From Hyphomicrobiales bacterium (GTDB lineage Bacteria > Pseudomonadota > Alphaproteobacteria > Rhizobiales > Aestuariivirgaceae), in contig JAMOMM010000511.1 of the NCBI GenBank assembly GCA_027067085.1, positions 1 through 5,873 of the forward strand: 5,873 nucleotides of DNA. The letters run 5' to 3'. The translations under genes were made by a program, and so were the position numbers. Shown here in pieces: positions 1 to 5,873 of this stretch; position 1 is the first letter of the stretch; the number at the start of each line of letters is the position of its first letter. A model generated the notes under the pieces. The model was not told the origin of the DNA, ran no database searches, and worked only from the letters and a program-made list of their open reading frames with translations.

Positions 1-1398
1 GTGGATTGTGTTATTGTGGATCAATGTTGTGAAAGTAACCAAGCAGCACTGCTAACAGCAGCGATGGCTGGTGAAAAAAATGTAAAGCGTATCGTTGTGA
101 TTACGAGCCCTGAGCATGCTTCATCATATGAGATGCTTGGGCCTAAATGCGAAGTGTTATTTGCGCCAGCAAAACCCGTTGTTATTCTTGATGCGGTTTT
201 AGCACGTCAATTCACGCAACCAAGTGGTAAAACCAAGCGTCCAAGTTGGAAAGAAAAACTCACAATAAGCAAGTTGTTGTTTTCTGGTTTAACGTTGCCG
301 AAATTCAATTTATCTCGTGCGGCAATTCCAATCGTTTCGTTTATATATAAAAACACGGCGCTGGTCTTATTGGCGGCGTTGTTTAGCGTTTTTGTCTCTT
401 ACGGTATAATGATTGTGTTCTTCATGGTTTCAAGTGATTGGAGCGCACCGCTTACCTTATCAAAAGGCCATGATCTGGTTGCTAAAACTGAGCGCCAAAT
501 TGGTGATATGCGGGTCAAAGGAAACTTAATCAAGCAACGAATTTCGAAAGAGCAACGAGAAACTTTGCAAGCAAAACGGGCGGTTAGTGATGCTCGAGTT
601 TTAACGTCGTTAGTCGCTACAATTGTTGACGGTGAGATTGAACAGCGTTTGATTTTACAGAAAGATTTGAAATTGCAAGTCAAAAGGCTTGTGGGATTGC
701 GCCGCGAAATGAAACGAGCTCTTGGTAAAAGCGGAGCGCAACGGGCTTTGCAAAAGAAGTTTAATGAACGGCTTATCAATCGCCATGTGTACAATTCAAA
801 AATGTTGGGCATTCTTGAATTGCGCCAGCGGGCAAATGGTGTCGAGTCTGAAATAGCTACTCAGCGCCGTGAATCGTCCAAAACGCGCCAAAGTATTTTG
901 ATGCTTGAATCAATGCGTAAACAAATACAAGAATCTGATTTTGTGAAAATGAAATCTGCAAATGTGGAATTTGTAGCGCTGGCCAATCAAATTGTGACGG
1001 TCAAAACAACGCTAAAAAATGCTCAAATTGAACTGAATTCTCATCGAGAACGTTTGTCGCTGTTACGCAAGAATAGCACGATCATTAATCGCGGTATCGC
1101 CGAAGTTTCGGCAACACCTCTGGCGCGGGCATCTAAAGCACCTGTCGTGGTGTTATTTGTGCCGTATGTGAACGCTGCAAACTTCAAACCAGATGAACCG
1201 CTTTATGCTTGTAGTTTGGGTATTTTATGGTGTGAGAAAGTTGGTTACACGGGCAAAGCGATTGCTGGTGAAGCGGTTTCTGTTCACCCATTCTTTGGTA
1301 AAAATATTCGCGGCATTTTTGTAGAAGCCATTTTGTTAAGCCCAGAAGCGGCAAAAAAGGAGGTACTCCATGTTGGTAGACCACCACTATTTTTCTAA
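1..1398 (+). CDS. Membrane-anchored adaptor-like protein with receiver-like N-terminal domain (5' partial)
   Basis: The frame is open from the first base, so the gene almost certainly starts upstream; the GTG at base 1 is probably an internal valine codon. Numbering from base 1, residues 2-71 look like the second half of a CheY-type receiver fold: a strand ending in Asp7 (VIVD), a helix, a strand ending in Thr35 (VVIT), a helix, a strand leading to Lys58-Pro59, and a last helix. A membrane helix spans about 119-143. Residues 155-360 are charged and helical, with a long coiled-coil hairpin character, presumably periplasmic. Residues 380-465 resemble the end of a HlyD-type adaptor (FVPYVN, then a VGYTGKAIAGEAV stretch and HPFFGKNIRG), with two cysteines at 404 and 411. 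No biotinyl-lipoyl half-motif is visible. The layout recalls Alg44-like polysaccharide-export proteins, which carry PilZ instead. The gene overlaps the downstream lipoprotein gene by 29 bp. That it is coding is secure; its role in polysaccharide or protein export is inference. Confidence 0.72.
   Translation: MDCVIVDQCCESNQAALLTAAMAGEKNVKRIVVITSPEHASSYEMLGPKCEVLFAPAKPVVILDAVLARQFTQPSGKTKRPSWKEKLTISKLLFSGLTLPKFNLSRAAIPIVSFIYKNTALVLLAALFSVFVSYGIMIVFFMVSSDWSAPLTLSKGHDLVAKTERQIGDMRVKGNLIKQRISKEQRETLQAKRAVSDARVLTSLVATIVDGEIEQRLILQKDLKLQVKRLVGLRREMKRALGKSGAQRALQKKFNERLINRHVYNSKMLGILELRQRANGVESEIATQRRESSKTRQSILMLESMRKQIQESDFVKMKSANVEFVALANQIVTVKTTLKNAQIELNSHRERLSLLRKNSTIINRGIAEVSATPLARASKAPVVVLFVPYVNAANFKPDEPLYACSLGILWCEKVGYTGKAIAGEAVSVHPFFGKNIRGIFVEAILLSPEAAKKEVLHVGRPPLFF
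1357..1364 (+). promoter_or_regulatory. Strong Shine-Dalgarno site inside the end of gene 1
   Basis: AAGGAGGT lies five bases before the ATG at 1370 and is a near-perfect complement to the 16S rRNA 3' end. It fixes the start of the lipoprotein gene although that start lies inside the upstream coding region. The arrangement suggests translational coupling, or independent high-efficiency initiation, of the second gene. Confidence 0.85.
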
Positions 1399-2653
1399 GA
1401 TTAGGCAAGGTGTCATTGGTGTTGTCAGCGGGCTTTTGCTTAGTGCATGTTCCAGCTTGAATGGTGACGTTGCAGGTCTTGGTATCGCTAATGTGCAAAC
1501 ATCAAGTGTTTCGAATTTGCAAGCTATTGAACCTGCTTCAAAGCGGGCAAGTGCCATGACGGAGTTGGTTAGTCGGGTGATCGAAAGAAAACCAACTGCA
1601 AAGCCTGCCACGAGAAGCCTTGTTGCTTATCGTCCTGTATCTAATGTAGCAACATCATCACCATGGTGTGATTATTTAAAGGAAGATGCAGCGGCTGAAA
1701 CGACAATCCTCAAAGCACCAACTGTATCGGCTCAAATAAATGATTCTGGCCGCAAATCTGCGACAGTTGCCTATGATTTGGTCAACGTTGCTCGCGCCCA
1801 TTTGATTGAAGAGGGAGCCCGCGTAAAGTGTCAGCGCTACAAAGCAAATTCTGCTTTGAATAGAGTTGTTGTTGTTGCGCCTAACAAACTTACAAGAGCT
1901 GGATTTAAACAAAAGGCACGTAGCATTGCGCGTAACCGCTCTAGAATGAGATCGATAAAAGCGCAGGTTCGGCGTCAATTGTCGATTGGTAATTTGGACC
2001 GAAATCAATCAACTGTATTATTGTTGGCGGTAGATCAAATTATTGTTGACGGCGCAAAAGCATCCTCAGAAGCAGCAAAACGGCAAGGTCTGGTGGCGTT
2101 TGATTTGCAAGATGCAGCAGAGATGGCACAACAACTTGTAAAGGCAGAAAAAGACCTCGCAGAAATCAATAGTAATATTAGAAGTGCGGATGCGGTTTCA
2201 GTAAACCTTGAGGGTGGCTGGCGTGATGGCCTTATGCAAAACGGCTTAACGGTTCAAAAGGATAGTTTATTTGGCGGGGTAAAGGTTTCAGTGAAACTGG
2301 GTGCTTTTAACCCTTCACGTAAACGCCATGAGGAAGCCGCATTGGCTGCAAAATTGCGCGCCCATAGGTTGGAGCCTGGAAGTGTTTTTTGGAAGATTTC
2401 GCAACTTATTTCCGCGCATAAAAGAGCGCGGTCGGGCTTAGCTATGTCTAGATCACAACTGGTAAGTGCTCGTGCAAATGTTGGCCGTTTGCGAGCTAGC
2501 CTTCCAGCGAATGATCCTGCTTATTTAGCTAAGCGCTTTAAGATGGAAATTGAAGGTATTAAACTTGACGCGGAAGCAAGCGCGGTCTCAGCTTCTATTC
2601 GCCAATTGGACTGGAACCTGCGAAAGCTGACTTTATTAACCCCAAATAGTTAG
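1370..2653 (+). CDS. Outer-membrane lipoprotein, divergent TolC-like efflux/secretion channel component
   Basis: The start is set by the AAGGAGGT site upstream. Residues 1-27 form a lipoprotein signal peptide: basic residues at 10-12, a hydrophobic core at 14-24, and lipobox LSAC with the lipidated Cys27. Ser28 follows, which favours outer-membrane sorting by the Lol system. The mature protein begins with a low-complexity Ser/Ala-rich linker (about 28-95). Helices at about 131-160 and 175-270 follow, then a beta-hairpin at about 275-312 (VSVNLEGGW, then FGGVKVSVKLGAFNPSRK), then helices at about 318-420 with Ala/Arg/Leu heptad character. A strand-turn-strand followed by a long helix, starting with small residues after an N-P-x-R/K turn, is typical of the outer membrane efflux protein (TolC) fold. 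At 427 residues it is near the family length, but I see only one clear hairpin where TolC has two. Cys100 and Cys154 could pair. The position next to a type I ABC transporter and adaptor supports the role. An adhesin or a polysaccharide-export lipoprotein is the alternative. Confidence 0.68.
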   Translation: MLVDHHYFSKIRQGVIGVVSGLLLSACSSLNGDVAGLGIANVQTSSVSNLQAIEPASKRASAMTELVSRVIERKPTAKPATRSLVAYRPVSNVATSSPWCDYLKEDAAAETTILKAPTVSAQINDSGRKSATVAYDLVNVARAHLIEEGARVKCQRYKANSALNRVVVVAPNKLTRAGFKQKARSIARNRSRMRSIKAQVRRQLSIGNLDRNQSTVLLLAVDQIIVDGAKASSEAAKRQGLVAFDLQDAAEMAQQLVKAEKDLAEINSNIRSADAVSVNLEGGWRDGLMQNGLTVQKDSLFGGVKVSVKLGAFNPSRKRHEEAALAAKLRAHRLEPGSVFWKISQLISAHKRARSGLAMSRSQLVSARANVGRLRASLPANDPAYLAKRFKMEIEGIKLDAEASAVSASIRQLDWNLRKLTLLTPNS

Positions 2654-2726
2654 AATTATAAACCGCAGCGAATCAGTTCACGTCGGGTTGAACTTGAACT
2701 GTGGATTTTGAAGAAATATTTACTTT
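2654..2726 (+). other. 73-bp gap between lipoprotein gene and ABC transporter gene
   Basis: This is the only sizeable non-coding gap between genes in the window. It holds an inverted repeat (2674-2701) and a tandem TTGAAC hexamer (2688-2699). A TATTTA at 2717-2722 lies 17 bases after the second TTGAAC, so a weak sigma-70-type promoter is conceivable. The -10 match is poor, and such a transcript would start almost at the ATG at 2727. There is no GC-rich hairpin with a U-tract, so no intrinsic terminator is called. Transcription could therefore run through from the upstream genes. Confidence 0.4.
2674..2701. repeat. 7-bp inverted repeat with 14-bp spacer
   Basis: CAGTTCA at 2674-2680 is exactly complementary to TGAACTG at 2695-2701. 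The inner part contains a second TGAAC copy (2689-2693), so the left arm could pair with either right arm. It may be an operator for a dimeric regulator or a small RNA hairpin ahead of the transporter gene. A repeat this short can also arise by chance. Confidence 0.4.
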
Positions 2727-4496
2727 ATGAAACAAACTCAATTACCTCAAAAGGGTCAAGTAAGAGCAGCGATGTCTGGCGGGCGGATTGCGATGTTTGC
2801 AATCATTATTTTCAGTTTCTTTGTCAATATTTTGATGCTGACTGGTCCTTTGTTTATGTTGCAAATTTATGATCGGGTTTTAACTTCGGGTAGTATTCCA
2901 ACACTTGTCGCGCTGGGTATGTTGGCGGCGGTACTTTATGGGTTGTTTGGGTTTTTAGATTATATTCGGGGACGATTGCTGGTTCGAATAGGGCGGCTTT
3001 TGGAAGAAAATCTTTCTGATAAAGTTTTCTATGCGATGAGTTTTCACGCTTTAAGGCGAACCGAAAACGTTGGCATTCGCCCTGCTAAAGATTTAGCCAG
3101 CCTACGGATGTTTTTATCGGGTCCGGGGGTCTTTGCATTCCTTGATTTGCCGTGGGTGCCAATTTATCTTTTCGTTATTTTTCTTCTCCACTTTTACTTA
3201 GGTGTTGCCGCGGCGATTGCTGTTTTGTTGTTGGCTGTTTTGATGATTATCAACTCAATCGTTACCAACGAGCATTTGAATAAAGGCCAAGCTGCGGCCC
3301 TAAAAGCTGATGAGATGAACCAAGAGGCATTGCGTAATTTTGAAGTTGCCCATGTCATGGGTATGCGTGGCCACTTGCGAGACCGCTGGCGGCGTAAATT
3401 GTATGAAGGTATGGACAGCCAAACACTTGCTTCGGACCGTGGGGCGATGGTGGGTAGTATTTCCAAAACATTGCGATTGGTTTTTCAGTCGGGTATTTTG
3501 GGGCTTGGTGCATATCTAGCTGTTCAACAAGAAATTTCGCCTGGTACAATGATTGCTGCATCGATTATTTTGGCGCGAGCGCTTGCCCCTGTTGAGCAAG
3601 TTGTGGCGCATTGGCGCTCAGCTATTGGTGCATGGCGAGGTTGGCGTCGGTTGGACGATGTGTTGGCTAAAACACCTGATGTGCCGAAAAATATGGAACT
3701 ACCCACACCGACAGGTCATTTGACGGTCGATGGGTTGACGGCATTTGCACCTGGCAACCCCACACCAATTATTCGCAATGTGACGCTGGATCTAAAGCCG
3801 GGCGCAGGGTTGGGTATTCTTGGTCCAACGGGAGCTGGTAAAACAACGTTAGCGCGCGCATTGATTGGTAGTTGGCCTCATTTGCGTGGTGATGTTCGTC
3901 TTGATGGGGCAACGCTCGATCAATGGGATCCCGATCAATTGGGCAAGTATTTTGGTTATTTGTCACAAGATGTAGAGTTGTTTGAAGGCACAATTGGTCA
4001 AAATATTTCGCGGTTTGATCCACAGGCCGAGGCCCAAAATATTGTTGTGGCGGCCCAAGCAGCCATTGTTCATGAGTTGGTTTTGAAATTCCCTGAAGGT
4101 TATAACACTGTTATCGGGGAAAAAGGTGTGCGCTTATCAGCTGGCCAACGCCAGCGTATTGGGCTAGCTCGGGCGCTTTATGGTAATCCACGAGTGATTG
4201 TTCTTGATGAGCCAAATGCAAATTTGGATGCTCAAGGTGAATCTGCTTTGGTAAGGGCCATTATTGAGGCTCGAAAACGTGGAAGTATCGTGATTATTGT
4301 TGCTCATCGACCAAGTGCAATTTCTGCGCTTGATAGTTTGATGGTTCTCAAAGACGGACAACCGATTGCATACGGACCCAAAGATGAAGTGTTGCAAAAA
4401 GTATTGGCAAAACCGGGTGCTGGTTCAAATCGTGGCCCTAAAAACAATCCAAATAAACGTCCACCTCAAACGCCAACAGATAGAAATGAGAGCTAA
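2727..4496 (+). CDS. prtD-like: Type I secretion ABC permease/ATPase, PrtD/PrsD family
   Basis: This is the inner-membrane engine of a type I secretion system: it hydrolyses ATP to drive unfolded substrate proteins through an adaptor and an outer-membrane channel. The transmembrane domain covers about residues 21-300, with helices near 21-46, 59-80, 138-157, 158-177, 250-267 and 272-290. It includes the family-typical stretch LTGPLFMLQIYDRVL (38-52). The nucleotide-binding domain covers about 330-560. It has Walker A at 366-374 (GPTGAGKTT, Lys372), Q-loop Gln414, signature LSAGQ at 470-474, Walker B at 490-495 (VIVLDE, Glu495), D-loop near 499-501 and switch His527. All catalytic residues are present. 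There is no C39 peptidase or C39-like N-terminal domain, which separates PrtD from HlyB/LapB types. A hydrophilic Pro/Asn/Lys-rich tail fills 562-589. The ribosome site before 2727 is weak (GAAGAA at 2710-2715). ATG 2772 (Met16), with AAGAG at 2762-2766, is a possible alternative start. The adaptor gene follows after three bases. Confidence 0.96.
   Translation: MKQTQLPQKGQVRAAMSGGRIAMFAIIIFSFFVNILMLTGPLFMLQIYDRVLTSGSIPTLVALGMLAAVLYGLFGFLDYIRGRLLVRIGRLLEENLSDKVFYAMSFHALRRTENVGIRPAKDLASLRMFLSGPGVFAFLDLPWVPIYLFVIFLLHFYLGVAAAIAVLLLAVLMIINSIVTNEHLNKGQAAALKADEMNQEALRNFEVAHVMGMRGHLRDRWRRKLYEGMDSQTLASDRGAMVGSISKTLRLVFQSGILGLGAYLAVQQEISPGTMIAASIILARALAPVEQVVAHWRSAIGAWRGWRRLDDVLAKTPDVPKNMELPTPTGHLTVDGLTAFAPGNPTPIIRNVTLDLKPGAGLGILGPTGAGKTTLARALIGSWPHLRGDVRLDGATLDQWDPDQLGKYFGYLSQDVELFEGTIGQNISRFDPQAEAQNIVVAAQAAIVHELVLKFPEGYNTVIGEKGVRLSAGQRQRIGLARALYGNPRVIVLDEPNANLDAQGESALVRAIIEARKRGSIVIIVAHRPSAISALDSLMVLKDGQPIAYGPKDEVLQKVLAKPGAGSNRGPKNNPNKRPPQTPTDRNES
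4488..4492 (+). promoter_or_regulatory. Ribosome binding site for the adaptor gene
   Basis: GAGAG sits seven bases before ATG 4500 and overlaps the last codons of the ABC transporter gene. This supports the ATG at 4500 as the start and fits translational coupling of the transporter and its adaptor. Confidence 0.5.
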
Positions 4497-4499
4497 GTT

Positions 4500-5801
4500 A
4501 TGAAAAAAATTAGTACTCGAAAATCTATGAAAAATTTTCAGCTAGCAGGCTTTCTGGGTTTGATTGCTGTGCTCGGGACGATCGGGCTTTGGTCGGTGAA
4601 TACAGATATTCAAGGGGCGGTTATTGCTTCGGGCGTTACGATGGTTGAATCTCACTCTAAGAAAATACAACATCGTGAAGGCGGTATTGTTGCTAAAATT
4701 TTGGTAAAAGATGGTGACAAGGTTCAAGCAGGTGCATTGTTGGTGCGCCTTGATGAAACTGAAATTAAAGCTAGCCTTGCAATTATTGACGGCAATTTGA
4801 ACGAACTTGAGGCATTGTCTGCGCGCCTAAAAGCGTTGCGAGATGAAACAACGGTCATTACATTTCCAAAATTTTTGTTAGACCAAAAAGATGATCCCGC
4901 GATTAAAAGCCTATTAAAAGGTGAGCGAAAACTTTTGAAAGTTCAGCAAGCATCTCAAATTGGCAGGCAGGCGCAATTAAATAAGCGCATTACGCAACTG
5001 GATGAGCAAATTGGCGGGTTTAGATCACAAGCAGCTTCTCGTGATTTGCAGATGGAGTTGATTAGCAAAGAATTGGTCAATCTTGAAAACCTGTTTAAAA
5101 AAGGATTGGTCCCAGCATCGCGGGTTTTGGCTTTACGGCGAGATAAATCTTCTCTTGAAGGAGAAAAAGGTGGGCTGGTTGCACGTGTTGCAGAAGCTAA
5201 AAGTAAAATCTCTGAAACCAAATTGCAGATCATTCAGTTAGATGATGATGCGCGTACTAAATTTTTAAGTGAATTGCGTGATGCATCGGTGAAAATTATT
5301 GAAGCACGTGAGCGGCGTATTGCTATCGCAGCGCGGTTGAACCGCATGGTGATAAGGGCTCCGCAAACAGGTTTTATTCATCAGCTGAATATTCATACGG
5401 TTGGCGGGGTTATTGGTCCTGGTGAAACCGTGATGCTTATTGTACCTGAACTTGATAACTTGATTATCAATGCACGCATTACCCCGCAAGATATTGACCA
5501 GGTTGGTGTTGGCCAATTAGCAATGGTTCGGTTTCCAGCGTTTAATCAACGCACAACGCCGCAAGTTGAGGCTAAAGTTTCTTATGTGTCGGCTGATCTA
5601 ACCCAACCACAAAACAATATGCCGCCGTATTTTGCTGTGAAGTTAAAACTAGATGAGGAAGCCATTAAACAATTGGGTGAGAATACGCTTATTCCAGGCA
5701 TGCCAGCAGAAGCGTTTATCCAGACGCGAGCACGTACGCCGCTTAGTTATTTAATCCAGCCTCTTAAAGATCAAATTACACGTGCATTCCGAGAGGAATG
5801 A
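4500..5801 (+). CDS. prtE-like: Type I secretion membrane fusion (adaptor) protein, HlyD/PrtE family
   Basis: This is the periplasmic adaptor that joins the ABC transporter to the outer-membrane channel. At 433 residues it has the usual family length. A short basic cytoplasmic end (KK...RK, residues 2-11) precedes one membrane helix at about 15-32. The first biotinyl-lipoyl half is at 56-85 (IQHREGGIVAKILVKDGDKV, then GALLVRLDE). A helical coiled-coil hairpin spans about 88-280. The second lipoyl half is at 283-316 (IRAPQTGFI, then GETVMLIVPE). The beta-barrel follows at about 318-408. The C-terminus has the family-typical PGMPAEAFIQT and RTPLSYLIQPL followed by a basic amphipathic end. The PrtE/PrsE type is favoured over multidrug EmrA-type adaptors by the HREGGIV motif, this C-terminus and the adjacent PrtD-type gene. 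It starts three bases after the transporter stop codon, so the two are almost certainly co-translated. Confidence 0.96.
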   Translation: MKKISTRKSMKNFQLAGFLGLIAVLGTIGLWSVNTDIQGAVIASGVTMVESHSKKIQHREGGIVAKILVKDGDKVQAGALLVRLDETEIKASLAIIDGNLNELEALSARLKALRDETTVITFPKFLLDQKDDPAIKSLLKGERKLLKVQQASQIGRQAQLNKRITQLDEQIGGFRSQAASRDLQMELISKELVNLENLFKKGLVPASRVLALRRDKSSLEGEKGGLVARVAEAKSKISETKLQIIQLDDDARTKFLSELRDASVKIIEARERRIAIAARLNRMVIRAPQTGFIHQLNIHTVGGVIGPGETVMLIVPELDNLIINARITPQDIDQVGVGQLAMVRFPAFNQRTTPQVEAKVSYVSADLTQPQNNMPPYFAVKLKLDEEAIKQLGENTLIPGMPAEAFIQTRARTPLSYLIQPLKDQITRAFREE

Positions 5802-5873
5802 TTAAGTGATTTACGCTCTGCAACTTTAGCGAATAAAGATGGGGCGGTGATTTCATTGGCTTTGCAAGCGCAT
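5802..5873. other. 72-bp tail after the adaptor gene, no gene called
   Basis: No intrinsic terminator is visible. The frame of the adaptor gene stays open for the 24 codons after its TGA, but without an ATG; a GTG at 5847 is the only plausible start in that frame. The reverse strand has a short frame ending at 5853-5855 that could be the end of a convergent gene. Neither can be decided without the following sequence. Confidence 0.3.

Noticed and set aside
1..3. GTG at base 1 as the true start of gene 1
   Set aside because: No upstream ribosome site can be seen, and the encoded N-terminus begins in the middle of a receiver-like fold, so the gene most likely begins before the window.
399..812. 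Reverse-strand open frame opposite the coiled-coil part of gene 1
   Set aside because: Its product is a low-complexity Arg/Ser/Cys-rich sequence with no domain, as expected from the complement of a coiled-coil coding region. The forward frame has clear domains.
1676..2008. Reverse-strand open frame inside the lipoprotein gene
   Set aside because: No recognisable domain or ribosome site, and it lies fully within a well-supported forward gene.
2654..2726. Intrinsic terminator between genes 2 and 3
   Set aside because: The inverted repeat is only 7 bp, is not GC-rich, has a 14-base loop and is not followed by a T run.
4134..4151. ABC signature LSAGQ instead of LSGGQ as a possible functional defect
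   Set aside because: Ala at this position is a common, tolerated variant. Walker A, Walker B, Q-loop and switch His are all intact, so the ATPase is expected to work.
3194..4397. Several reverse-strand frames opposite the ABC transporter
   Set aside because: All lie within a confidently identified ABC transporter gene and show no motifs of their own.

Overview
The window carries four same-strand genes that read as one envelope-export locus of a Gram-negative bacterium. The best guess for the host is an alphaproteobacterium of moderate to low GC. That rests on the PrtD/PrtE-type secretion pair and on the overall resemblance of the genes to rhizobial or rhodobacterial export loci. No rRNA or housekeeping marker is present, so the taxonomy is inference.

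Layout: (1) Positions 1-1398 hold the 3' part of a gene whose beginning lies outside the window. Its product has the C-terminal half of a receiver-like (REC-like) fold, one membrane helix, a long periplasmic coiled coil and a short C-terminal domain like the end of a membrane-fusion (adaptor) protein. (2) Positions 1370-2653 encode a lipoprotein with a clear lipobox and a TolC-like beta-hairpin plus helices. It overlaps gene 1 by 29 bp and has a near-perfect Shine-Dalgarno sequence inside gene 1. (3) After a 73-bp gap containing an inverted repeat, 2727-4496 encodes a type I secretion ABC permease/ATPase (PrtD/PrsD family). (4) Three bases later, 4500-5801 encodes its HlyD/PrtE-family adaptor. 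The last 72 bases hold no gene that can be called.

Working model: genes 3 and 4 supply the inner-membrane ATPase and adaptor of a type I secretion system. Gene 2 is a plausible dedicated outer-membrane component, which is notable because many PrtDE-type loci borrow a TolC encoded elsewhere. Gene 1 is a second, unconventional adaptor-like protein. Its layout (cytoplasmic signalling-type domain, membrane helix, periplasmic adaptor domain) recalls polysaccharide-export proteins such as Alg44, but with a REC-like rather than a PilZ domain. Rhizobial PrsDE systems export glycanases and Rap adhesins that act on exopolysaccharide, so a combined polysaccharide and protein export locus is a reasonable hypothesis. 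No substrate, glycosyltransferase or RTX protein is visible here to prove it.

The most unusual parts are genes 1 and 2. The ABC transporter and its adaptor are standard members of their families.
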